DNA of 58,877 nt from Pseudoalteromonas sp. BSi20652 (GTDB taxonomy: Bacteria; Pseudomonadota; Gammaproteobacteria; Enterobacterales; Alteromonadaceae), in the NCBI RefSeq assembly GCF_000239855.1, contig NZ_BADT01000079.1, positions 1-58,877 of the forward strand. Reading direction: 5' to 3'. A program made the translations under genes and the position numbers. The notes beneath the pieces are model-generated. The model saw nothing but the letters and a program-made list of their open reading frames with translations. It searched no databases and was not told the origin of the DNA. Shown here piece by piece: positions 26,402-35,999 of the stretch (position 1 is its first letter; every line of letters begins with the position of its first letter).

Positions 26402-29155
26402 TTAATTATTTACACTTTTAGAGTTGTCACCAAAGAACTTGTTACGTTGCTCAATCCATTGGTTCGTTTTTATCGCTGGTGCAGCTTGGTAGTGACGTTC
26501 AATGGTTTGATTTAGCACTCGCGTCGGTTGTTCAAAGGACAGTTTTTGTTGCGCGCTACCCATACTTTTAATTTCATCTCTGGTCATAGCACGACCAGCA
26601 TAAAGCAGGGAGTTTAAGTACCCTGGTACCGTTTCGTAATTGTTATCTGTAAATAGTAATACAGATTGGTTGAGTGCCCATCGACTGTCGATTTCGCCAT
26701 CCTCTTTTACGCCAGCAAGCTCTCCATCTATATAAACTTCAAACACCCCATTAGTGGGTGCTGTATAAAATACAAAAGCTACACGATGCCAAGTATCAGG
26801 TTGTGTATTGCCAAAATAGCCACTATCGCTAGTTGCTTGTCCGTAGCCACCGCTTGGGTCAATAAACATATCGGCATCATCGTTAAGATAATCAGTTGTA
26901 TTGGCTTGCATAATTGCACGGTAAATATCTTTTCCTTCAGCGGGCCAATATAAATCCATTACAAGCGTGTAGTCTGAAACCATGCCATCAGCGGCATAAT
27001 CGCCGTTAGCGGGGGTATTTAAGGCAATATGCAAGCCTTCGGTTGGTGCATGCCTTGAAAATGCCATAACACCTGAAGGGCCATCACTTAAATCACTAAT
27101 ACTGAGTTCGGTAGTGGTTTTATATTGAGTTTCTTCTGGGCCCCACTCTTTTTCTTCAGGGTCAAAGTAACTGAGTACTGAAGGCCCAAAGTCTGCCGCT
27201 AGTGGGGTTGCTGTATTATCAAAGTTCCATACCGTTATGTTTTCTTCGTTTGTACATGAAAACAATTGGTTATTGGTATCAAGGTATAAGCATTGGCTAG
27301 TTCTAAATCGTGCATATTGATCTAGTAACCACCATGCTTCGGCGATGGGCTCTACGTCTGAAAATGTCACGCCATTAAAAAATAACTCAGGGTTAAGTGC
27401 TGCACCTTTAAATAAGGCAACGTTATAATTGTTAGTGGCTTGAACGTTATCTGGTGTGAGTAAAAACCAATCTGGTTGGCTTGCATACATAGATGCTAAG
27501 TCGGTTCCCGTTACTGTCACTTTATATATTGCGTTAAAGCCAGGTGTATTCGAGGGCTGCCTTTCTACATAAAATGCCTCGTGGAAATCTTCTTGTGTAA
27601 GCGTGCCCGGGGTCCAACGTTTTTGAACCAGTTCAGGGTTTAAAAGTGCAGCAGTAACTGAGCTTGCGTGTTGTGCGGCTAACGCTGTTATTTCAGCTAA
27701 CTCAATTGCACTCGGGTAGTTTTCTGAAATAGCTATTTCAGTTTGTGCATCAGGCGCGTAACGGCCCATAATTTCGTCAATGGCTTGTTTTGTCGGTTCA
27801 TCGCGTTCGGTAATTGTTTCGGTGGCAATTGTTTGATAGTTCACAACAGGCGATGTTTTATCAGCTAAGTTAAACTCTAGCGTTAAATCGGTTATCCCTT
27901 TTGCATAAAAGTCAGGTTGAATAACAATAGCGCCATTTTCTAGTGTATCAAAGCTTTCGCCGCCATGGGTATGGCCGCCTAATACTAAATCAATGCCTTC
28001 AACGTCAGTTGCCATATCGGTATCTAGGCCTACGCCTAAATGGCTTAGCATGACCATGTAATCAACATCATCACGGTATTGGCTTACAATGCTTTGTGCT
28101 ACTTGTTGCCATTCCCAGCTCATTTTAAATTGTTTGATAAAATCAGGAATCGGGTCGTCTTGAATTGGCTCATCTAATTCATTCCATGGGACCGATGTCA
28201 TACCGAACAAACCTAGAGTAACGCACCCAACTTGTACTTTTGCAAAGCTAACCGCAGCAAAGTCTTGGAGTTGTTCGCCTTCGTATCGTGTATTACTCGC
28301 TAATACAATAGCTTTATCATCCTGCGAATAACTCAGTAGTTTTTCAGGTCCCCATGCATAGTCATGATTACCTACTACGCGTATATCAAACTGCATGGCT
28401 TTAATGGCTTCTTCAGTGGCTGTACCCTGTGAGAGCTGCTCCGCAACAGTGCCTTTCTCGTAGTCGTCCCCCCCGTTTGTAAATAGTGTATGTGGCGTTT
28501 GACTTGCTACCTGGTTGTAATAGGCTTTAATGCGGCTAAAGTATTGTTCTTGATAGCCAAAGCGGGCATGCAAGTCTGCTACATGTACAAAACGTACCGA
28601 TTGGCTTGTTGCGTTTGCTTCACACGTGGGGCCTATATCTGCAAATGCTTCTTTTCGCTGCATTTGAATTGCATAAGTGCCTACTTGGGTAACCTGAGCA
28701 CTAACATAGTCACCACTTACGGTAGAGTTAGTAATTGTTTCCCAACTATTGAGGCCTAACTGTCTTGCTATAAATAATTGACCACCCAAAGCGTAGTCTT
28801 GCGGTATTTTGATTCTGATGGTAATCGAATTTGAAAATGTTATTTCGGGTTTTGGTAAAAGTGTATGTAAATCAGAAATAATATTCAGCTGTGCGTTGGC
28901 GTCATCTAATGTTGTTTTTTCGTAGGTGATTTCGCTATTCGATGAGGCTACATTGGCTGGAATAATTAATTCAAAACCACCGTCATCAAGGGTTGAGTTT
29001 AAACCATTAGCGGTTGTTAAAGAAAGTAAGGTTGGCTCGGGCTCAACAGGATCATTTGGATTAACCGTTACTGCATCACTTGCACCTCCACACGCACTTA
29101 AAATAAAGAGAAAAAATGAAATTGCAGCTACTTTTAATAACTTGTCCAATAACAT
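26402..29155 (-). CDS. Lipoprotein 5'-nucleotidase/metallophosphoesterase with C-terminal LamG domain
   Basis: A 917-residue surface or periplasmic lipoprotein (lipobox LSACGG, cysteine near 22). After an unassigned N-terminal beta domain (about 40-165) comes a calcineurin-like phosphoesterase with VHVADLHARF, TNGGDDYEKG, VGNHDYAWG, MLSHLGVG and LGGHTHGG, the full set of metal ligands. A 5'-nucleotidase C-terminal domain follows (about 440-600, with TLTQEDFHEAFYVERQPS). A LamG/concanavalin-like domain occupies about 700-880 (GYGQATSDSGYFGNTQPDTWHRVAF, YIDGELAGV). The enzyme should free phosphate from nucleotides or related esters outside the cytoplasm; the LamG part suggests binding to a glycan or surface. 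This fusion is uncommon. Confidence 0.87.
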   Translation of the reverse strand: MLLDKLLKVAAISFFLFILSACGGASDAVTVNPNDPVEPEPTLLSLTTANGLNSTLDDGGFELIIPANVASSNSEITYEKTTLDDANAQLNIISDLHTLLPKPEITFSNSITIRIKIPQDYALGGQLFIARQLGLNSWETITNSTVSGDYVSAQVTQVGTYAIQMQRKEAFADIGPTCEANATSQSVRFVHVADLHARFGYQEQYFSRIKAYYNQVASQTPHTLFTNGGDDYEKGTVAEQLSQGTATEEAIKAMQFDIRVVGNHDYAWGPEKLLSYSQDDKAIVLASNTRYEGEQLQDFAAVSFAKVQVGCVTLGLFGMTSVPWNELDEPIQDDPIPDFIKQFKMSWEWQQVAQSIVSQYRDDVDYMVMLSHLGVGLDTDMATDVEGIDLVLGGHTHGGESFDTLENGAIVIQPDFYAKGITDLTLEFNLADKTSPVVNYQTIATETITERDEPTKQAIDEIMGRYAPDAQTEIAISENYPSAIELAEITALAAQHASSVTAALLNPELVQKRWTPGTLTQEDFHEAFYVERQPSNTPGFNAIYKVTVTGTDLASMYASQPDWFLLTPDNVQATNNYNVALFKGAALNPELFFNGVTFSDVEPIAEAWWLLDQYARFRTSQCLYLDTNNQLFSCTNEENITVWNFDNTATPLAADFGPSVLSYFDPEEKEWGPEETQYKTTTELSISDLSDGPSGVMAFSRHAPTEGLHIALNTPANGDYAADGMVSDYTLVMDLYWPAEGKDIYRAIMQANTTDYLNDDADMFIDPSGGYGQATSDSGYFGNTQPDTWHRVAFVFYTAPTNGVFEVYIDGELAGVKEDGEIDSRWALNQSVLLFTDNNYETVPGYLNSLLYAGRAMTRDEIKSMGSAQQKLSFEQPTRVLNQTIERHYQAAPAIKTNQWIEQRNKFFGDNSKSVNN

Positions 29156-29234
29156 ATACAGCAGTCCTCGGGTGTCTAATTTAACAATTTATTAATGCAT
29201 AATATCAGTTAAAAGTAGGGGATCATAGCTGTAT

Positions 29235-29272
29235 AAAAATGCCCCCATAACAATTATGGAGGCATTTTTTAT
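29235..29272 (-). terminator. Intrinsic terminator of the POT transporter gene
   Basis: A 16-base stem with one mismatch (29235-29250 with 29254-29269) and a three-base loop, T-rich on both sides, about 50 bases past the transporter stop at 29322. Confidence 0.8.
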
Positions 29273-29321
29273 TTATTACTACATTTGAATTGTGCAGTAA
29301 ATAATGATTAAAACAAAAGTA

Positions 29322-30815
29322 TTAGTTAGGTTGGGTTTCTAATCCTTGTTTTTCCCATACTTTCGCTTTAAAGCTCATAAGTACCAGAATAATACCAACA
29401 CCAATGCTAAATAATGCAATTTGTAGGTATAAGTTAGGGATTTCAGATACGTTGTTTGGATCAAAGTTACCAGCTAGTAAGCCTGAAATTACATTCCCTA
29501 TTGAGTACGTCAATACAAACACACCCATCATTTGACCCGTGTAACGACGTGGCGATAGTTTACTTACCGCACTTAATGCAACAGGGCTTAAACAAAGCTC
29601 ACCCACAGTATGTAAAAAGTACGTAGTAACTAGCCAGTAAGGCGCTACTTTTAAGCCTTCAGCTGCGTAATGCGCTGCCATAAACATTACTAAAAAGCCT
29701 GAAGCCATAATAATTAAGCCAAATGCACATTTTACGCTGTAAGTAGGCGATATCATTTTCTTTGAAAGGTTTATCCAAAGCGCAGCAAAAAATGGCGATA
29801 AAGCAATAATAAATAGTGAATTTAAAGATTGAAACCACGTAGTTGGAATTTCAAAAGTACCGATAAGACGGTCAGTGTAATCACGGGCAAATAGGTTAAG
29901 TGAAGAGCCAGCTTGCTCAAAACCAGACCAAAAACACGCAGAGGCAACACAGACTAAAAATAGTGCCCACATTCTTTGTTTTTCAGCATCGGTTAATTTA
30001 CCTTTAAAGTAAATAAGACCAAAATACACAAAGAATATAACAGTGAATATAACTGCTGTATAACCGGCTACAACCGAAGGGTTTATAATAATGGCACCCG
30101 TCATAGCGGCTATGGTAACGCCTGCAACAACAGCCACAAACAACGCGATAGCGCCCCATGTACGTGAAGTGCCTTTAGCGCTTAATGGGTTAGCAGGTAA
30201 AGCGCTGTGCTCTGGTAAGTTATTAAGTGTAAGTTTGTATTGCACTAAACCAATGGCCATACCGACAGCTGCTGCACCAAATGCCCAGTGCCAGCCTACG
30301 TTCTCCATAAAGTAACCACATACGTAGTAACCTATTAAAGAACCCATGTTAATACCCATGTAATAAATAGCGTAACCGCCATCACGACGCTCATCAGCAT
30401 CGCTGTATAACTGGCCTACCATTGCACTAATATTTGGTTTTAGTAAACCAGTACCTGTTGCAACAAATATTAAACCAATAAAAAATGAATAATCATGTGG
30501 AACGGCCAAAATAATATGACCAATCATAATAATTATGCCGCCATACCAAACTGCTTTTTGACCACCAAACAATCTATCTGCTAGCCAGCCACCGGGCAAA
30601 CCTAAAAAGTATACCGAGCCTGTATATAGGCCATAAATTGCAGCAGCAGTTGCAACAGTAAAGGCAAGGCCTTCTTCTTGTAAGCTTGCGGTCATGAATA
30701 ATACGAGCATAGCTCGCATACCGTAATAACTCATTCGTTCCCACATTTCAGTGAAGAACAAGGTTGAAAGTCCTTTAGGGTGGCCCCACCAGCCACTATC
30801 TGGAGTTGAACTCAT
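29322..30815 (-). CDS. Proton-dependent oligopeptide transporter (POT family)
   Basis: A 497-residue, 12-14 helix peptide-proton symporter. The ExxER motif in helix 1 is present (FTEMWERMSYYGMRA, Glu23, Glu26, Arg27), as is GGWLADRLFGGQKAVWYGG and the PTR2 signature FxYYMGINMGSLIGYYVCG. C-terminal signatures include GELCLSPVALSAVSKLSP. It imports di- and tripeptides, which suits a peptide-scavenging marine heterotroph with secreted proteases. The 245 bases upstream hold no gene that I trust. Confidence 0.94.
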   Translation of the reverse strand: MSSTPDSGWWGHPKGLSTLFFTEMWERMSYYGMRAMLVLFMTASLQEEGLAFTVATAAAIYGLYTGSVYFLGLPGGWLADRLFGGQKAVWYGGIIIMIGHIILAVPHDYSFFIGLIFVATGTGLLKPNISAMVGQLYSDADERRDGGYAIYYMGINMGSLIGYYVCGYFMENVGWHWAFGAAAVGMAIGLVQYKLTLNNLPEHSALPANPLSAKGTSRTWGAIALFVAVVAGVTIAAMTGAIIINPSVVAGYTAVIFTVIFFVYFGLIYFKGKLTDAEKQRMWALFLVCVASACFWSGFEQAGSSLNLFARDYTDRLIGTFEIPTTWFQSLNSLFIIALSPFFAALWINLSKKMISPTYSVKCAFGLIIMASGFLVMFMAAHYAAEGLKVAPYWLVTTYFLHTVGELCLSPVALSAVSKLSPRRYTGQMMGVFVLTYSIGNVISGLLAGNFDPNNVSEIPNLYLQIALFSIGVGIILVLMSFKAKVWEKQGLETQPN

Positions 30816-31048
30816 ATTTACTTCCTAACTTTAAGTATTGTTATGATAGCCTTATAATTTTTTGCTTTAGCTATTTTAGAGTTTTTACCCCTAAAATGCT
30901 CGACCATCAGTATAGTATTTGTAGCTAAGATAATGATTTGCTGTATGGCTATAACACCACAAAGTAAGAGACACACCCTTATCCTAGTTACAATTGCGCT
31001 CAAGTATACATATACCTTAGTGCTAGGGGAAGTGTTCGCGGTGTATCA

Positions 31049-31078
31049 CCTTACGCCAAGTTAAAACTCAGCGTAAGG
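31049..31078. other. Hairpin enclosing the bcsC stop codon
   Basis: A perfect eight-base stem CCTTACGC/GCGTAAGG with an inner AGTT/AACT pairing surrounds the bcsC stop codon at 31061-31063. There is no T run after it, so it is not a classical intrinsic terminator; it may protect the 3' end of the operon mRNA. Confidence 0.4.
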
Positions 31079-34000
31079 AACAATAGGAGTGCCTGGGAAC
31101 TCAAGCGTTCCGTAAACAGGATTAAAGTAATAGCGGATATAAAGTTGGCCAAAATTAGGTTCGTAAAAATCAGAGCGGTCAATAGCTAAATAACCACCAA
31201 AGAACCAATGTGGCGTTATTCTATATTCAAAGCTGCCTTCTAAATTGTACGATACACCTGCACTGGTATCTGAATCAAATGCAGGGTCTACACCGGTTTC
31301 AAGTTGGCGAATAAAAGCTTCTGCTTGCAGGTCAGAATCATTAGGGAAAAAGTCGATTGCTTGCGTTTTAGTTTGTGAATACGACACGCCTGTTTTTACA
31401 CGGTATACAAAGTCATCACCCCAACGGGCATCGTAAGTTAAAGGGATTGATAACCCTATATAGTTCTGTGGGCTGTAGTAGCCACCATGGCCCCAGGTTT
31501 CTTCACTTAAATTAAATTTATATGCCCAGTGCAATATGCTCGCGCCAACCGTAAACTCGCGTTCTTGATTACTCATTACACGGTAGTAGGTGCCTCCCAT
31601 TAAGCGGTAGCGTTGGTTGTCTTTTACGTTTTGACCTTTATACAACGTAAAGTCAGCACTAGACCAAAAACCCCAATCACCGCCTAAATCATGAGAAACA
31701 TTGGCGGTTAAACCGGTTGAGCGAACGCCACCCCAAATTTCACCTGTATTAACGTCTTCAAGGCCTGCATACGCCAATACTGAGCTGGTTACTGGTCGCT
31801 TTTCTAATTCAAGGCTGTAACCAAAGTCACCAAAATTGTCTGAGTAATTAACACCCCATACAATGTCTTCAATTAAAAAACCCAGTGGTGTGGTGCCAAC
31901 GTCAACGCGCCAGTTTTCGTTTTGCCAGCCAATACCAATATCAACACCATCTTGCTCAGGGCTTACTTCGTCAATACCACAGGTAAATATACACAGGGCA
32001 CCTTGTCCGTAACGGCTGCCAGCAAATTGTTCGTCAAACCGCGTTGTTTGAGCACTAATGGTCGTTGGGTCTATTTTTACAAACCCTTGCCCTTGCCAAA
32101 GCGGGAAATACGCTTCAATAGGGACTAAACCAGCACCTAACGTGGCCTCGCTTTCGGTGCTTACTTGTCCGCTAAAGTTAACGCCAACCGCAATATAGGC
32201 TTGGTTTTTATTTTGTTGATTGAGTAACTCTCGTTTTGCACCATTTATATACCACTCGTCGTTTTCATCAATGCGCGCAAGCGACGTGTAGAGCTCTTTT
32301 TCGTTGAGTTGACGATTAGGCGAAAGTGTTTGTGCATACCAAGTTTGCGCTTGCTCTGTTTCATTGAAGTTAGTAGCAACTTGCGCCCCTAAATAACGAA
32401 GCTCTAAATCGTTTGGTGACTTTTGAATAAGCTGCTGCGCTAAATAAAGCGCATCGCCCGCGTAATTAAAATCGTTTAACGATTCCATAATTTGACGCTG
32501 AAAATAACTTTCTTGTGTTGTACTTTGTTCAATGGCTTCTAGTGCAACCTCTTTGGCCTGAAAATCATCGCCTAGGGCTCTGTAGGCTTTAGATATTGCC
32601 ATTAGGGCTTGCGGTTCAATCAGCTGTTTATTTTTTACTTTTTGTTCATACAAAATAATAGCGGATTGGTTTTGATCAAGCGCTAAGTTTGCGTTTATTA
32701 ATGCAGTAGTTGTAGCCGGCGAGCTTGAGTACTTTTGATCAAGCTGATTTAGCTTAGCAATAAGATCACTGGCGCTATAATACTCAGTGTAATAGGCGTT
32801 TTGTAATTGAACATACTGATTTATGTCGCTTTCAGAGGCACTTTCGGGGAGCCTGTAATTATTAAACCACTCAGTGGTTGCCCCATTATTACCTTGTGCT
32901 AACAGCCATTCGCCGTAAAGCATGTGCCAATAGGGAGACAAGGATGGGTCAGCAACTAATCCTTCATTCATTAGGTTTAAAGCGTGCTTTTGTTCATCAA
33001 TACTAAACCAACTTCGTGCTAACTCTACTTTCATCGCTGGCGTTAAATTTTGCGCCTCTAATGCGCTTAAGTGATAAATAGCAGCAGCTTTGTTTTCTGT
33101 ATTAATAAAGCGCTCGCTCTGTGCTAAAGACTCATTAAGTTGTAATTGTTGCTCTAGGGCAACAATGTCAGCATCGCGTAATTTAAACGGAATATATTGT
33201 AGCGTGGCAAGGGCACCTTGATAATCGCTTAAAGAGCGTAAAAATAGTGCATGGCTATAACGAAGCTGAGAGTTTAACGGAAACTGCCACAGTACATTGT
33301 TAAACAATGAACGCGCTTTGTCGGTAAGCCCTTTTTGCTGGTATATAAACGCCAAATCATAATATAACCAAGGTTCTTGAGGTGTTACTTTAATTGCTTC
33401 TACTAATGTTTTTTCAGCCTCATCTAAATCACCCGCTTGAGCAAGATTAGTGGCTTTAGTTCGATATAAACCGCTTAACGAAGTTAAGTAGGAGTCTCTT
33501 AATACTTCTTTTTGAGAAAAAGAAAGATGGTTAAAAAACGACGTGAGCGTTTTTTCATTTTGCTCAAGCTCTGCTATTTCAAGCAAGCCAAATAGAGCGC
33601 TTTCGTTTAAAGGCTCGTTTTTAAGTACAACTTGATAGGTAAGTGCAGCTTGTGAATATTGCCCTTGAGCAAATTGTAAGGTTCCGCGATTAGCCAATAC
33701 GGTATTGGGTTCTTCTTCTAATGCAGCGGCTAAATCCAGTTTTAATTTGGCGACTCTAAATTCACTACTATCTATAGCGTCTCTTGCTTGGCGAACATAA
33801 AGCCAAAACTTAGCCGTTTTGGCCATACTTTTGAGGGTATTTCGCTGTGCAAAATCGGGGGTATATTTTTGTGCGCGCGTAAAATAATTATAGGCTTTTT
33901 CATGGTCACCTAGTTGAAGGTAAAGTATGCCCAAGCTATTCATTATTGCGCCATCTGTAGGGCGGCCTTTTAAGGCTTTTAATAGTAAAGGCTCTGCTGC

Positions 34001-34879
34001 TCGCAACCTTTCTTGTTCAAGTAGTTTATCGCCTTTTAGCCAAAGCTGATAAGCCGGATCAGCTAATAACTTTTGACGTGCTTTTAATTGTTTTTTAAAG
34101 TCTTGATACTGTAACTCGCCCTTATTACTAAACGGGTAAAGTGTAAAGTATTGTTTAAATTGCTCATCAGTACTACTGTTTATCGGCATGTTTCTCAGTG
34201 CTGAGAGCCATATTCCTTCAACTTCATCACTAAAACCTGATGTAGAGCCGTACTTGCCTAAAATACGCATAGCTTTTTTATCGCGCGGGTTACGTCTTAG
34301 CAAATGCCTTGCATAAGCAACTTCCACTTGGCCTAAGTTGTCATAACGCTTTAATAATTGCTCGTAACCATTTTTAACCCCTTGCCATTGTCCACTGTCT
34401 TGGGCATACCAGCTTAAATGTTCAAGTTCAAAGTTTAGGGTAGGGTAAACACTGTTAAATATTTTATTATAAATTTGGCGCGCTTGATCGTATCTGCCAG
34501 CGCGAGCCAGTAGCTTTGCTTCTTGAATTGCAGCTTTGTCTTTACCTTGAATACTAGACATAATCTTGAGCTTTTTAACGCAAGGTGTTTGTTGCATTAG
34601 TTGGTTATCAAGCTTACTCAGTAACAAGTTTGCTTGGTCTGTATTGCCATTTGTAAAGTCATAATGAGCAAGCGCGCACTGTGTTTCTATTCGGGTAGGG
34701 GCAATAGCAACCAATTTTTGCAGGCTGTCTTCAACTAGTTTTTTGTTTTGCTGCGCTTCGCCGATACTAATTTGACTTAATAACCAATCAACTGATCGTG
34801 TATCAATATCATTTATTGTTTCGGCATTTAAATTAGCGCTTAGTGCCAATGTACAAGCTAAGGCTAACCTTAACGACAT
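31061..34879 (-). CDS. bcsC: Cellulose export subunit BcsC (TPR plus outer-membrane barrel)
   Basis: A 1272-residue protein with a signal peptide (ending at LNA), a long array of TPR helices through about residue 880, and a C-terminal outer-membrane porin domain (about 900-1272) that ends in Phe. The TPR array scaffolds the periplasm and the barrel exports the polymer. Typical landmarks are repeated A..Y...L patterns such as AMRILGKYG and ALTYQVVLKNEPLNESALFG, and the barrel motif VSYNLEGSFEYRITPHWFFG. It starts 10 bases inside the end of bcsZ and is the last gene of the minus-strand operon. Slightly longer than E. coli BcsC. Confidence 0.94.
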   Translation of the reverse strand: MSLRLALACTLALSANLNAETINDIDTRSVDWLLSQISIGEAQQNKKLVEDSLQKLVAIAPTRIETQCALAHYDFTNGNTDQANLLLSKLDNQLMQQTPCVKKLKIMSSIQGKDKAAIQEAKLLARAGRYDQARQIYNKIFNSVYPTLNFELEHLSWYAQDSGQWQGVKNGYEQLLKRYDNLGQVEVAYARHLLRRNPRDKKAMRILGKYGSTSGFSDEVEGIWLSALRNMPINSSTDEQFKQYFTLYPFSNKGELQYQDFKKQLKARQKLLADPAYQLWLKGDKLLEQERLRAAEPLLLKALKGRPTDGAIMNSLGILYLQLGDHEKAYNYFTRAQKYTPDFAQRNTLKSMAKTAKFWLYVRQARDAIDSSEFRVAKLKLDLAAALEEEPNTVLANRGTLQFAQGQYSQAALTYQVVLKNEPLNESALFGLLEIAELEQNEKTLTSFFNHLSFSQKEVLRDSYLTSLSGLYRTKATNLAQAGDLDEAEKTLVEAIKVTPQEPWLYYDLAFIYQQKGLTDKARSLFNNVLWQFPLNSQLRYSHALFLRSLSDYQGALATLQYIPFKLRDADIVALEQQLQLNESLAQSERFINTENKAAAIYHLSALEAQNLTPAMKVELARSWFSIDEQKHALNLMNEGLVADPSLSPYWHMLYGEWLLAQGNNGATTEWFNNYRLPESASESDINQYVQLQNAYYTEYYSASDLIAKLNQLDQKYSSSPATTTALINANLALDQNQSAIILYEQKVKNKQLIEPQALMAISKAYRALGDDFQAKEVALEAIEQSTTQESYFQRQIMESLNDFNYAGDALYLAQQLIQKSPNDLELRYLGAQVATNFNETEQAQTWYAQTLSPNRQLNEKELYTSLARIDENDEWYINGAKRELLNQQNKNQAYIAVGVNFSGQVSTESEATLGAGLVPIEAYFPLWQGQGFVKIDPTTISAQTTRFDEQFAGSRYGQGALCIFTCGIDEVSPEQDGVDIGIGWQNENWRVDVGTTPLGFLIEDIVWGVNYSDNFGDFGYSLELEKRPVTSSVLAYAGLEDVNTGEIWGGVRSTGLTANVSHDLGGDWGFWSSADFTLYKGQNVKDNQRYRLMGGTYYRVMSNQEREFTVGASILHWAYKFNLSEETWGHGGYYSPQNYIGLSIPLTYDARWGDDFVYRVKTGVSYSQTKTQAIDFFPNDSDLQAEAFIRQLETGVDPAFDSDTSAGVSYNLEGSFEYRITPHWFFGGYLAIDRSDFYEPNFGQLYIRYYFNPVYGTLEFPGTPIVPYAEF

Positions 34880-35999
34880 TCAGTGCTCCACGTTGGTTGT
34901 AGCGTTCCATCAGCCGTTATTTTAAAGCGCTTGTTCACAGCACTTTCACCAAATAAATGTAATACACTGTCGTAATAGCGTGTTTGAGTAAAAGACTTAT
35001 CAATCATTAGTTTTTGTTGAATAGCCATGACTAATTTATTATTACCTTCATCTGCTAACAAAGGCAGTAGGGCAGCGTTAAAGCCTAAAGGCCCTCTTTT
35101 TTCAGATTTACCTGATTGAGAATACGTATTTAAAGGAACATAACCACGTTCTTTAATTGTGTCTATAAACGGAGCAAACTGAGTAAGCAGCTCTTGTTTA
35201 TAAGGCGCATCGTTTGCCATCATACTTGCCCAAAGGTAAACCCGAATAGCATTATAGTTGCCTATATCCGTGTTTTTTTGTCGTAGTAAAAACCACGGTT
35301 CGAATCAAACATAACCCAGTCAGGGCTTACGCCTTGCTTTGCTGTGTCTAAAATAAGCTTGGCTGATCCTTCATGAAGTTGATGCCATGGTGAATGTGGG
35401 TAGAGCTTTTTAAATTGTTGATAAATGAATAATGGTGAGTAGCTTGGGTTTAGCCTATAGCGCTCGTTTTCATATTCAAAACCCGCAGGTGCCGGTAATA
35501 ACGATAAGCCAAGGCCAGTTATATAGACGGTTTCTTCTCTGATAATACGTTGTGCTAGTACTGCGGCTAAAATGCTGTAGCGGCGTTCATCCCATAAAAT
35601 GGCAGCTTGCGATAAACTGTAAGCAATCCATAGGTCTGAATCTGACGCCGGGTTTGAGTCTAAAATGCCACCCTCACGGTTTTTATCCAATCCCCATTTC
35701 CATGCTGGTAAGCGCGTACTTAAATCGCCCTCAGATAAGTGCTCTTGAGTCCAATTTAAAACAGAGTCAAAGGCTGCTTTATCGTTGGCAATAAGCGCAA
35801 AAAATAACGCATAAGATTGCCCTTCAGAGGTCGTGATGCTTTGCTCACTACCTAGGTCAATAACGCGTCCGTCTTGGCTTACAAAGTTATTTTTAAATAC
35901 TTGCCACGGCTGCCATGGCTCACACTGTTCAACTTGTGCGTTTGCATTAAAAGCAAATAGTGCAATCACAGTAAAAAATATATTAACGAGTGATTTCAT
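34870..35999 (-). pseudogene. bcsZ: Periplasmic endoglucanase BcsZ (GH8), frameshifted
   Basis: Two adjacent frames together make a glycosyl hydrolase family 8 cellulase. The first (from ATG 35999) has a signal peptide and the catalytic glutamate at 59 in TSEGQSY, and ends at 35262. The second continues to 34870 with GPLGFNAALLPLL and the ending WSTEC, like E. coli BcsZ. The break is at a seven-A run (35273-35279 on the plus strand as T). One more A makes the reading continuous through DIGNYNAIRVYLWA, a conserved BcsZ stretch, giving 376 residues against 368 in E. coli. BcsZ trims nascent cellulose in the periplasm and is needed for normal polymer quality. A homopolymer sequencing error is likely; real inactivation or slippage cannot be excluded. 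Confidence 0.88.

Noticed and set aside
30818-31003. Minus-strand 61-residue frame directly upstream of the POT transporter
   Set aside because: No credible ribosome site, Lys/Ile-rich tail typical of AT-rich noncoding DNA, and it lies in the promoter region of the transporter.
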